Below are positions 10,501 through 20,057 of a DNA stretch of 27,358 bases, piece after piece. Position numbers and translations under genes: made by a program. The stretch comes from Pleurobrachia bachei (lineage: Eukaryota; Ctenophora; Tentaculata; Cydippida; Pleurobrachiidae): assembly GCA_000695325.1 (NCBI GenBank), contig AVPN01000309.1, forward strand, positions 5,769-33,126, in the 5' to 3' direction. The notes under the pieces are model-generated. The model had not been told where the DNA came from. It made no database searches and was given only the letters and a program-made list of their open reading frames with translations. Every line of letters starts with the position of its first letter. Positions within the stretch are counted from its first letter, which is position 1.

Positions 10501-13500
10501 ACCCCGCTCCATCCTTCGTTCCAGTAAGACAGAACGAAAAACACGGAAACGAATACGATTTGATGATCCTTCAGATGTTATGCCTGCCAAAACCGCCATC
10601 TCCCCGATGCGAGGTGCACTGCGATTTGACCTTGCTGATGATGATGACCTGACGTCACACAAAGGAGTTTCACTTGCTGACATCTCCCCTCCTAAACAAA
10701 TCATTGAATCTGTCGCTGAATATGAAGGTGTTGAAGATATCCCTGGACCATCATCGAGTGCTACATTCATTGCCCCTCCCCCGCCGCCGCTCCCGGTAAA
10801 GGAAGATAGCAATGATAGTATTTCGTTTGAGATTGTGTCTCCCTTTACTGCAGTCCCTCCTACTATCCAAGAGGAAGACTCCTCCCCACAACCACTAGAG
10901 GAGGAGGAGGAGAGGGAGGGTGATTCCTCGTTCCAAATTGAACCTATTTTGATCAATGAAGACACCCTAGCATCTTCCTCACCGGTCCGCGACATCACAT
11001 TCGATGAACGGGAGGAAGAAGATTCAGTTTGTGTGTCTGATGTTACATTTGAGATCGCAGAGGAGACCCAGCAGCAACATGACATGAGCCTTGTTGAAGA
11101 GGGTCAAGAGGAAGATGAATCGTTTGTGTCAGCAGAGAATACATCTTCAATTCTTCTGGATGAGTCTGTTGGTGGCAGTAAGAGGGTGATGTTTGAGGAA
11201 CCGTCCGTCCAAGAGATTGCGTCAGATGATGATGATAAGCCAGTAGTCAAGAGGAAAGTTATGTTCCTGGAACCGGAGCGATCTCCCTCACCTCCCTCAG
11301 TTTGTGCTGTTGCTGAGGAGGAAGTTTCATCCCCAATCATAGCACCTGTTGAAGAAAGAAGTTTCCCTGCTGAAACATCATCTCCTGACAGAGTTCCTGG
11401 ATCATCTCCTGAAAGAAGTCCACCAATCACCTCACCAAGTTCGCCCTCACCACCGCGACCCCCAGTTGAACAGCGATCATCCCCCTTACCCTCAGCGGAG
11501 GTCTCTCCAGTCCGAGAAGCTATAGAGATACCCGCAACGCCTGATTCGCCCGATGAAGAAAAAGATGGTTCTACTGAGGTGGTGGAAATCGGAAGTGATG
11601 ATAGTGGGGAGGAGATAGAAAGTGTTTCATCTGGAGAAGAGGATGATGGAGAAAGCGATGAAGATGAGAGTGAGGAACTCTCGGATGACGATGAACAAAA
11701 AGAAGACGAGGTTTATGAAGTTGCTCCTGAAGGAGAGGCTCCTGAAAATGATGAATCGGAGGACGACTCACTGTTGGAGGGAGTTGGTGGTCCGGAGGGA
11801 GGGTTTAGTCCTTCGTCAAGCATCGAGCTCCTTCAAGTACCAGATTCTCCACTCGCCGGCTCTGCCCCGGGTTCTCCACTCGCCGGCTCTGCTCCCGGTT
11901 CTCCACTCGCCGGCTCTGCCCCGGGTTCTCCACTCGCCGGCTCTGCCACCGGTAGTCCACTCGTTGGATCGGCCCCCGGTTCTCCACTCGCCGGCTCTGC
12001 CCCGGGTTCTCCACTCGCCGGCTCTGCTCCCGGTTCTCCACTCGCCGGCTCTGCCCCGGGTTCTCCACTCGCCGGTTCTGCTCCCGGTTCTCCACTCGCC
12101 GGCTCTGCCCCAGATTCTCCTCTCGCTNNNNNNNNNNNNNNNNNNNNNNNNNNNNNNNNNNNNNNNNNNNNNNNNNNNNNNNNNNNNNNNNNNNNNNNNN
12201 NNNNNNNNNNNNNNNNNNNNNNNNNNNNNNNNNNNNNNNNNNNNNNNNNNNNNNNNNNNNNNNNNNNNNNNNNNNNNNNNNNNNNNNNNNNNNNNNNNNN
12301 NNNNNNNNNNNNNNNNNNNNNNNNNNNNNNNNNNNNNNNNNNNNNNNNNNNNNNNNNNNNNNNNNNNNNNNNNNNNNNNNNNNNNNNNNNNNNNNNNNNN
12401 NNNNNNNNNNNNNNNNNNNNNNNNNNNNNNNNNNNNNNNNNNNNNNNNNNNNNNNNNNNNNNNNNNNNNNNNNNNNNNNNNNNNNNNNNNNNNNNNNNNN
12501 NNNNNNNNNNNNNNNNNNNNNNNNNNNNNNNNNNNNNNNNNNNNNNNNNNNNNNNNNNNNNNNNNNNNNNNNNNNNNNNNNNNNNNNNNNNNNNNNNNNN
12601 NNNNNNNNNNNNNNNNNNNNNNNNNNNNNNNNNNNNNNNNNNNNNNNNNNNNNNNNNNNNNNNNNNNNNNNNNNNNNNNNNNNNNNNNNNNNNNNNNNNN
12701 NNNNNNNNNNNNNNNNNNNNNNNNNNNNNNNNNNNNNNNNNNNNNNNNNNNNNNNNNNNNNNNNNNNNNNNNNNNNNNNNNNNNNNNNNNNNNNNNNNNN
12801 NNNNNNNNNNNNNNNNNNNNNNNNNNNNNNNNNNNNNNNNNNNNNNNNNNNNNNNNNNNNNNNNNNNNNNNNNNNNNNNNNNNNNNNNNNNNNNNNNNNN
12901 NNNNNNNNNNNNNNNNNNNNNNNNNNNNNNNNNNNNNNNNNNNNNNNNNNNNNNNNNNNNNNNNNNNNNNNNNNNNNNNNNNNNNNNNNNNNNGATTCTC
13001 CACTCGCCGGCTCTGCCCCGGTGTCTCCATCTGCTACCCGTGAAAGTGATAGTGACACCTCTTCATTGAGTGAAGGAGACAGTGAAAGCGATGATTCATC
13101 CATTCATGTGATTAGAGCACAGGAGGATGATCAAAGAGGGTCGCCTATTCAAAGTATAACCAGTATCGGTTCATCCTCTCCCTCTTTGGTCGATTCCCGG
13201 CCCATATCGCCGTCTCAGGAAGACCCAATTGACCCTTCAGAAATGGAAACATCTCCTAGAGACGCAGTATCATCTCCAAGAGACTCGACTAGTGATCCAG
13301 TGGCATCACCTGCGGTACGAAAAGTACGCACAGTATGCTTTTCGGATGACCTGGAAGAATCGTTTGTGTCAGCCCCGGGCGACATAGAACCGCACCTGGA
13401 GGAGGAGGAGGAGAATATAGAGCCAGATGAGACTGGGAAGACTCCATATGAGACTGAGGAGACTGGGAAGACTCCACAGGAGACTGAGGAGGCCGGGGAA

Positions 13501-16500
13501 CTACTTTCTGAATCGGAAGATGAAGATGAAGATGATGAAGAGAAGTTTGAGTTTGCTGATCCACTTCCAGCTACCACATCATCATGGTTTAGAGATACCT
13601 TCCCTTCACATGATACCATGACATTCACTTTCGGTGTACCGGCAGTTGCTGCTAGCTCCCAGAGAACGACACGATCACGAGCTGCTAAAGTCAAGGCGCT
13701 GGGGACATCCCAGGACGGTAGTCAGCCCTCTTCCATTTCTAGTGGGGTGATGAGTCATCCCTCTATTTCTAGTGGGGTTATGAGTGCGTTTAGTTTTGTC
13801 TCCGGTCCTCCTTCTATTATTTCATTGGAGGAAAGTAGAGAGGTACCCTCACTAACGACAGAGTTATCATCAGCTGTACCTGCAGCTCCCTCTACACAAG
13901 TTGATGAGACGGAGAAAACCTCACAACCCTCCGCTACCTCTCCATCCTCTCACCCTGCAACACCACCTTCTTCTGCATCTCCACCCTCCGCTACCCCTCC
14001 TGCCTCCCCACCATCTCCTGCTACACCACCCCGGACAGTGACATCCTCTATAAGAGACAGCATCTTATCTCTATTCTCACCCGCTTCTGTCCAAACTCCA
14101 CCGCGATACGAACTAAAGGCACCATCCTCCAGCGGGGGTCCCTTCCGCCTCTCTCGGACAAGTGGTGAGGGAATTAGAGAGGAGGAGGTTATGGTAACTG
14201 ACCCTGCCGATTCTACAGTGACAACTTCTACTGCCCTTCCCTCATTCCGTGTCCTACATCGCACCACCTCACCTCCCCGACCTGCTACAGTTGTAGAAGA
14301 AGAAGAGGTTACACCTCCCCGACCCGAAGTTTTAGAGGTTACATCTCCCCGATTTGCAGGGGAAGAGGTTACACCTGAAGTTGTAGAGGAAGAAGAAGAA
14401 GAGGTTACACCTCCCCGACCTGATGTTGTACAGGTTACACAACCCCGACCTGCTGGGGAAGAGGTTACACCTCCCCGACCTGCAGGGGAAGAGGTTACAC
14501 CTGAAGTTGTAGAGGAAGAGGTTACACCTGAAGTTGAAGAGGAAGAAGAAGAAGAGGCTACACAACCCCGACCTGATGTTGTACAGGTTACACCTCCCCG
14601 ACCTGATGTTGTAGAGGCTACACCTCCCCGACCTGCAGGGGAAGAGGTTACACCTGAAGTTGTAGAGGAAGAGGTTACACCTGAAGTTGAAGAGGAAGAA
14701 GAAGAAGAGGCTACACAACCCCGACCTGATGTTGTACAGGTTACACCTCCCCGACCTGATGTTGTAGAGGCTACACCTCCCCGACCTGCAGGGGAAGAGG
14801 TTACACCTGAAGTTGTAGAGGAAGAGGTTACACCTGAAGTTGAAGAGGAAGAAGAAGAAGAGGCTACACAACCCCGACCTGATGTTGTACAGGTTACACC
14901 TCCCCGACCTGATGTTGTAGAGGCTACACCTCCCCGACCTGCAGGGGAAGAGGTTACACCTGAAGTTGTAGAGGAAGAAGAAGAAGAGGTTACACCCCCA
15001 TCAGATGATATTTCAGAAGACCGCCCTGATGAAATGGATATTGGATCACCAGATAGAAGATCAGATGATTCATCGATCCCCCCTCCCTCATCACCAGTAT
15101 CACCACCTTCTTCCCCGGTCCAACAAGCTCCCGTGGCACCCCGATCACCACTTACCGTCCCATCTCCAATCAGACCACCTTCTGAGGCTGTATCACCCAT
15201 TTCCTCTCAGCAGACCATGGTATCGTCACAGGAACAGGGGACTGAGGAGACTGGGAAGAGTCCACAGCAGGAGACTGATCAGGAGGCTGGGAAGAGTCCA
15301 CAGGAGACTGATCAGGAGGCTGTGAAGAGTCCACAGGAGACTGAGGAGGCTGGGGAACTTCTTTCTGAATCGGATGAAGATGATGATGGAGAGAAGTTTG
15401 AGTTTGCTGATCCACTTCCAGCTACCACATCATCATGGTTTAGAGATACCTTCCCTTCACATGATACCATGACATTCACTTTCGGTGTACCGGCAGTTGC
15501 TGCTAGCTCCCAGAGAACGACACGATCACGAGCTGCTAAAGTCAAGGCGCTGGGGACATCCCAGGACGGTAGTCAGCCCTCTTCCATTTCTAGTGGGGTG
15601 ATGAGTCATCCCTCTATTTCTAGTGGGGTTATGAGTGCGTTTAGTTTTGTCTCCGGTCCTCCTTCTATTATTTCATTGGAGGAAAGTAGAGAGGTACCCT
15701 CACTAACGACAGAGTTATCATCAGCTGTACCTGCAGCTCCCTCTACACAAGTTGATGAGACGGAGAAAACCTCACAACCCTCCGCTACCTCTCCATCCTC
15801 TCACCCTGCAACACCACCTTCTTCTGCATCTCCACCCTCCGCTACCCCTCCTGCCTCCCCACCATCTCCTGCTACACCACCCCGGACAGTGACATCCTCT
15901 ATAAGAGACAGCATCTTATCTCTATTCTCACCCGCTTCTGTCCAAACTCCACCGCGATACGAACTAAAGGCACCATCCTCCAGCGGGGGTCCCTTCCGCC
16001 TCTCTCGGACAAGTGGTGAGGGAATTAGAGAGGAGGAGGTTATGGTAACTGACCCTGCCGATTCTACAGTGACAACTTCTACTGCCCTTCCCTCATTCCG
16101 TGTCCTACATCGCACCACCTCACCTCCCCGACCTGCAGTTGTAGAGGAAGAAGAGGTTATACCACCCCGACCTGATGTTGTAGAAGTTGAGGTTACACCT
16201 GAAGTTGTAGAGGAAGAGGTTACACCTGAAGTTGAAGAGGAAGAAGAAGAAGAGGCTACACAACCCCGACCTGATGTTGTACAGGTTACACCTCCCCGAC
16301 CTGATGTTGTAGAGGCTACACCTCCCCGACCTGCAGGGGAAGAGGTTACACCTGAAGTTGTAGAGGAAGAAGAAGAAGAGGTTACACCCCCATCAGATGA
16401 TATTTCAGAAGACCGCCCTGATGAAATGGATATTGGATCACCAGATAGAAGATCAGATGATTCATCGATCCCCCCTCCCTCATCACCAGTATCACCACCT

Positions 16501-16764
16501 TCTTCCCCGGTCCAACAAGCTCCCGTGGCACCCCGATCACCACTTACCGTCCCATCTCCAATCAGACCACCTTCTGAGGCTGTATCACCCATTTCCTCTC
16601 AGCAGACCATGGTATCGTCACAGGAATCTGGGTTGGTCTCCATTTACTCCTCTCCGGAGATCGTCCCGTCTTCACAGGAAGCTAGTTCATCACAACAAAG
16701 TGAGAATCCCTCCCCATTAGCATTAGGTTCTTCTCCAACACCCACAACATCTGCTCTCCCTTAA
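6914..16764 (+). CDS. AHCTF1: ELYS nucleoporin (AHCTF1/MEL-28), full copy, five exons seen
   Basis: ELYS binds nucleosomes at mitotic exit and recruits the Nup107-160 complex to start pore assembly. Exons: 6914-7015, 7167-7256, 7406-7473, 7647-7729, then one very long exon from 7884. The N-terminal ~375 residues match the ELYS beta-propeller. LFDLNAWYFAQMPG (about residue 395) parallels the human LFDINRWYHAQMP. The helical domain runs to about residue 875 with family landmarks FPPQTIRDLLN, LDQQNYEDF, and HNSEFLRF near its end. From 10162 the tail is disordered, acidic, and full of SP/TP sites and repeats. RVxF-type motifs occur at 10547-10561, 11180-11194, 11249-11266 and 13318-13341. The frame crosses the N gap only if the real gap is a multiple of 3 (866 N are given). 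A TAA at 16762 ends this frame, but coding character continues beyond it. Confidence 0.9.
7320..7400. repeat. Short intronic direct repeats in ELYS intron 2
   Basis: The phrase CAAGGCCCTATTAAAA followed by ACAACAAAC occurs twice here and, in altered form, twice at about 2942-2998 in copy A. The copies account for part of the length difference between the two introns. No function is apparent. Confidence 0.6.
7551..7579. repeat. CT microsatellite in ELYS intron 3
   Basis: About 14 CT units close to the acceptor of intron 3 (7474-7646). Copy A instead has a GA run near its donor. It may extend the polypyrimidine tract. Confidence 0.8.
11843..13020 (+). repeat. 27-bp minisatellite coding SPLAGSAPG, interrupted by the assembly gap
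   Basis: About ten near-identical 27-bp units run in frame from 11843 to the gap, and one more follows at 12994-13020. Each codes for SPLAGSAPG with rare variants (SATG, LVGSA, SAPD). The repeats sit in the ELYS tail after an acidic stretch. The true copy number is hidden by the N run. Each unit offers a Ser-Pro site. High unit identity suggests recent expansion. Confidence 0.92.
12128..12993. other. Assembly gap, 866 N
   Basis: The run of N lies inside the SPLAGSAPG minisatellite. The frame before it (GCT ending 12127) and after it (GAT starting 12994) are both the repeat frame, yet 866 is not divisible by 3. The stated length is therefore an estimate, or the frame is broken inside. Confidence 0.95.
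13540..16626 (+). repeat. In-frame internal duplication of the ELYS tail
   Basis: Bases 13540-14285 recur at 15391-16136 with no difference seen (offset 1851), and 15001-15234 recur at 16393-16626 (offset 1392). Between these blocks lie the 153-bp tandem units, three in the first half and one in the second, which explains the offset change. The sequences just before each half (Glu-Thr-Gly-Lys-Ser/Thr-Pro repeats) are similar but diverged. The frame is kept throughout. The identity is far higher than between the allele-like copies elsewhere, so this is a very recent event or a repeat-assembly artefact. Confidence 0.88.
14481..14940 (+). repeat. 153-bp tandem repeat in ELYS tail, three units
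   Basis: The start phrase GCAGGGGAAGAGGTTACACC recurs near 14482, 14635, 14788 and 14941, a 153-bp (51-codon) period, with nearly identical units. The protein alternates glutamate runs with TPPRPDVV and TQPRPDVV blocks. A single unit is present in the second half of the tail duplication, around 16195-16345. Confidence 0.88.
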
Positions 16765-17625
16765 GCCCCTTCTCCACCACCCGCTATCCCCTCCCCACCA
16801 GTAGCCACAACACGAAGGAAGACAAGGAAGAACACTCGAAGTGTTGAGGTTAAACCCCCCGTGGAGGACCCTGCAACCACTACCACTCCGTCTCCCCCGA
16901 GACAGATCCTCCGTGCGAGGAGAGCCCGGACAACAAGTGTCGAATCGACAACATCATCCACCACAACAAGAAATGTTCGCTCTACTAAAGTCTTGAAAAA
17001 GAGTAAAGAGGTCTCTGATTCTGATGACATGGTGATTGTCTCATCTCAAGAATTGTCCTCTCTCCCCTCGACCCCAACTAAAGACTCAGTGACCCCAACA
17101 CCCGGCTCACCCGTCACCCCTCCCACCACAAAAAGAAGGGGTACTAGAGCCACGCCCGGGAGGACCAGGAAAGGTCCGGCAGCAAGTTCAGCGGCTCCCC
17201 CTGGTAAAATGCCACGTGAAGCAACCACACCCGGCAGACGAATGACGAGACAGACAAGTGCAACATCAAGCATCACATCTGAGGTATCAGATATTAGTAG
17301 TATTGCTACAACTGCTTCAGGTCGTGTTACTCGGAGTCGGTCCCGTCAAACTTCAAATGCTGATATCCCTTTCTCACAGTCGTCAGCAGCAACCGTCCCT
17401 CTGTCCCAGTCGTCAGTTCCAGAGGAACCGGTTACACCCTCTAGAAGGAGAACTAGGAAGGCCAAAACAGGGGAGGAGGAGGGTGGGACGAGGGCTAAAA
17501 GGGCACTAGGATCTGTGGGGGAAGAAGAGGTAGAAGGGACTTCATCACCACCAAAACGATCCCGAACTAAAACACCTCAGACTGTCGAAAAGCGGGTTAC
17601 TAGGTCAGCAAAGAAAAAGAATTGA
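16765..17625 (+). CDS. AHCTF1: Basic C-terminal part of ELYS beyond an in-frame TAA
   Basis: The frame used by the ELYS tail stays open for 286 codons after the TAA at 16762-16764 and ends at a TGA in 17623-17625. The text before and after the stop is the same Pro/Ser/Thr-rich type. The last part is strongly basic, with GTRATPGRTRKG, RRRTRKAK, PPKRSRTKT and RVTRSAKKKN. This suits the DNA- or nucleosome-binding end expected in ELYS. Either the TAA is a real stop or error in this allele, or it is spliced out: a 75-nt stretch 16727-16801 has GT and AG ends, a pyrimidine-rich 3' part, and keeps the frame. Classical AT-hook cores (RGRP) are not seen. Confidence 0.7.
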   Translation, partial: APSPPPAIPSPPVATTRRKTRKNTRSVEVKPPVEDPATTTTPSPPRQILRARRARTTSVESTTSSTTTRNVRSTKVLKKSKEVSDSDDMVIVSSQELSSLPSTPTKDSVTPTPGSPVTPPTTKRRGTRATPGRTRKGPAASSAAPPGKMPREATTPGRRMTRQTSATSSITSEVSDISSIATTASGRVTRSRSRQTSNADIPFSQSSAATVPLSQSSVPEEPVTPSRRRTRKAKTGEEEGGTRAKRALGSVGEEEVEGTSSPPKRSRTKTPQTVEKRVTRSAKKKN

Positions 17626-18274
17626 GCAGGAATTGGAACTTTTATTTATTACTTTATAGAGTTTTGATTTGTTTGAGATATGTGATACATCGATTTCTTA
17701 AACGCTTGGCTGACACACACGATCACTATTTGAATAGGGAAGACGATGCGAGTTTTTAAAGGGGAACAAAAAAGAGGCAAGAGCGAGTCGAAATATGACA
17801 AAGTGTATGATAGTAGTTTTTAATATGTGGCCCCTCTCAAAATGAAGAAAGTGTGTAATTCGTTTTTATGAGTTCGTCTATATTCTCGCTTCTATTCCTG
17901 GTAAATTTTGTGTTTCGATTTATGGCTCTGGTATTTGTGGTACGGACCGGGGTTACCGCCAAATCGCACCAGCAACTAGCCGACATACGACACAGATCAA
18001 TGAAAGCACACTATCTTAGTGCGCACAATGCGGCGCGCACTGGTCAAGGGCTTACCGTCTACCACTCTACCGGACATTTCGTCATCGGTTTCAGTTTGTT
18101 AGTTTTAAGTTTTAACCCTTCGGAGCAGTCACTGTGGTGGCCCAAGCCTAGCCCCTAGGGGGCCACCCCTGGTTCGGAACGCACAGAAATATGGTAGAGC
18201 AAGGCAAGTTTCAGTTATGTTGTCGGTTATGGTTGTCAGTTATAAATATACCTGTCTCTGGTTTATCACTCATT

Positions 18275-18844
18275 GTATCACTACGGTGTTACTATGAGCC
18301 TTTACATTACCTGTAAACTGGAGTGTAACTATTTACAGAGTTGCACCCTCGCTATTAATAGATATTAGATACACTGCATCTCTCTCTCTCACGCATTATC
18401 TTACTTTCACTTTCACTTATCACTAGTCACACTGCATCTTTTGCTAGCCACACTCTTATCTCTCTCTCTCTCTCTCTCTGTCACTGGATAGTGGATACAC
18501 AATGCATATTTTCATTATCTCTCTTTTGTTTGTTGTTGTACCAGAATTTGTTGTTTGTCGTTTAGCTCGTGATACAATGCGAGAGTACCACTTACATCGT
18601 GGTACTCTTTATGCTTGTGAGTTCGTAAACTTAGTACACTCCCTTCGGTCGTGTACTAAGTAAACCTTTAACACTCCCTTCGGTCGTGTCAGAGGTAATC
18701 TAAAAGCACTCCCTGCGGTCGTGTTTTTAGAATAACGAACTCCGTTCGCCCTGCAGGCTCACGAGCTACTAGATACACTCCGGCTACGCCCTCGGTGTAT
18801 CTATTCACAGAGTACCACGCTGTCGTGTGGTACTATCTTCCATT
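18275..18844. mobile_element. 570-bp insertion present in only one copy, CATT-flanked
   Basis: The partner copy reads straight from TATCACTCATT to AGAAACTG (about 20684-20700). Here 570 bp intervene, and CATT stands at both 18271-18274 and 18841-18844, as a 4-bp target duplication would. The left half holds CT runs and repeated CACTGCATC phrases. The right half is the hairpin array. No open reading frame or clear terminal inverted repeat is seen, so any element would be non-autonomous. Deletion from the other copy through CATT is the alternative. Confidence 0.55.
18563..18834. repeat. Array of hairpins, all closed by CAC...GTG where long
   Basis: Hairpins seen: 18582-18608 (10 bp), 18629-18661 (11 bp), 18665-18695 (10 positions, one mismatch and one G-T), 18699-18731 (11 bp with one G-T), 18736-18748 (5 bp), 18770-18803 (9 bp), 18811-18834 (8 bp). 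In six of the seven the innermost pairs are CAC and GTG. The loops of the second to fourth are TCCCTTCGGTC, the same again, and TCCCTGCGGTC, while the outer stem sequences differ. Longer pairings enclose them: TAGCTCGTGA (18563) with TCACGAGCTA (18759), and GAGTTCGT (18619) with ACGAACTC (18735). The whole could fold as a branched structure. The family is unknown to me. Confidence 0.8.
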
Positions 18845-19250
18845 AGAAACTGATTAACAGTAAAATCATGAAAATATGATAAAGAAAAGTGAATACCCAT
18901 TACCCGCTCTTCTCTATCTGTGCGATGACTGACCAGTGATCACCCGTCTATTATACTAAGGTCCTGCATTTCTGATTCCAATCAAAGTATTAGCCGTTTT
19001 ATCCCTACTTTGTGATCCCCAATTGATTGAAACCCGGTAACTAGGGACGTTGCTATGGTTTCTGAAGACAGTTTAATTCTGCAATCATCTTCAAATAATT
19101 AGTTACAGACAACAAAGGTCAATTTACATCAAGAAAGCTCGTAGATATTGTAAACGTAATTAACGCAGCAAAAATTTCGATCTCTGTCTCTTTTGAGAGT
19201 CCAAGTTTCGGTGTACTTAGAGTCTTGATCATCCCAGTCTTTCTGACTTC

Positions 19251-19334
19251 ATCTTGTCTCATATAAGACCCTCCTTCGGCCCGGTGCGGCTACGTGAGGC
19301 CGCGTACAGTCAATGTATGACAAACTTCATCATA
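19251..19334. mobile_element. 84-bp insertion present in only one copy
   Basis: The partner copy (about 21095-21120) runs from CTTC straight to ATGGTGTAC. Here 84 bp intervene, and CTTCAT appears on both sides. The insert holds CTCCTTCGGCC, like the loops of the hairpin array, and a GCGGC...GCCGC stem. It may be a small member of the same hairpin class. Confidence 0.45.
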
Positions 19335-19420
19335 ATGGTGTACTGGTGCGTGGGAGGTGGTTTTCTTGATGTTAGGCCGTGTGCAGTCGTACTGTAGGTT
19401 AACTCATTTTATAAAGTCTA

Positions 19421-19813
19421 CTAGTCCTGGATATTGGGTGCCCGATGTTGTGCCCTTGTTGGATTTAGGATGGATTGAGGCCATGCCGTGATATACGATT
19501 GTACATTACTATACAAAATGGGATTAAGCACGGAATTCAGTGGTAGAATTATAAGCGAGAAGAGCTGGTACCATGGTGACATATCCACAACCTCGGCCGT
19601 GTGGAGGGCACAGCACACTAAACAGGGCATCCAGCAGCAGAAATCTGTGATACAGATCAATGTTACTTTCTTGCTAAGGACAGAGTTACTCCTACTTGAT
19701 CCCTCCAACTTAGTCGTCCTAGCAAACACATAGATGCCGATGTGACAAAATGCTACAACTAGAAAGGAGAATGAGTGCATGGCGATGTTTATCCAAACGT
19801 AGACAACCTGGGG
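19421..19813 (-). pseudogene. Receptor 3' fragment (TM5-TM7 and C-terminus)
   Basis: On the minus strand this codes for the end of the LDLa-7TM receptor from DPQVVYVW (TM5) through VTLICITDFCCWMPC (TM6) and LPLNSVLNPILYS (TM7) to the stop at 19421. The third intracellular loop reads EGSSRSNSVLSKK with no stop and no intron, which shows that the block at 21428-21477 in the other copy is the altered one. Upstream it is cut by the junction at 19813/19814, and the open frame beyond is antisense ELYS. It is a partial allele or a partial duplicate, not a complete gene. Confidence 0.87.
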
Positions 19814-20057
19814 GTCAGCAGCAACCGTCCCTCTGTCCCAGTCGTCAGTTCCAGAGGAACCGGTTACACCCTCTAGAAGGAGAACTAGGAAGGCCAAAAC
19901 AGGGGAGGAGGAGGGTGGGACGAGGGCTAAAAGGGCACTAGGATCTGTGGGGGAAGAAGAGGTAGAAGGGACTTCATCACCACCAAAACGATCCCGAACT
20001 AAAACACCTCAGACTGTCGAAAAGCGGGTTACTAGGTCAGCAAAGAAAAAGAATTGA
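19814..20057 (+). pseudogene. AHCTF1: Copy of the ELYS C-terminal end
   Basis: Nearly identical to 17382-17625, from the SAATVPLSQSS codons to the ELYS stop. It lacks all upstream ELYS sequence and starts directly at the junction with the receptor fragment. It is non-functional alone. Confidence 0.9.

Larger units (their letters stand above)
17626..19420. other. Convergent intergenic region (ELYS end / receptor end)
   Basis: No gene is supported. Most of it is repeated at 20058-21192. A 7-bp-stem hairpin AGTGCGC...GCGCACT is at about 18017-18040, and a CCCCTAGGGG palindrome is near 18152. CT microsatellites lie near 18378 and 18454-18480 inside the 570-bp insertion. No canonical AATAAA was found after the ELYS stop. 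Confidence 0.6.
17382..19816. repeat. Tandem duplication 2, first copy
   Basis: Homologous, head to tail, to 19814-21598. The unit starts in the last ELYS codons and ends inside the receptor gene (minus strand). At the junction the receptor text GGGTC runs into ELYS GTCAGCAGC, with GTC shared. The first copy holds two insertions absent from the second (18275-18844 and 19251-19334). Confidence 0.9.

Noticed and set aside
11622-13043. Alternative plus-strand frame through the minisatellite (HSPALPRVL repeats)
   Set aside because: Any 27-bp repeat is open in several frames; the SPLAGSAPG frame continues the ELYS domains upstream and the tail downstream.
13950-15200. Long minus-strand open frame opposite the ELYS tail, and similar ones at 15801-16592 and 10078-11085
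   Set aside because: Low-complexity mirror of the repeat-rich plus-strand coding sequence; no domain, no splice support.
17868-18158. Plus-strand open frame (and its partner around 20418-20696)
   Set aside because: The reading frame is not kept between the two copies and no domain is seen; it lies in the convergent intergenic region.
18563-18834. CRISPR array or tRNA cluster
   Set aside because: Animal nuclear context, no constant repeat with equal spacers, and no tRNA boxes; the stems vary while loops recur.
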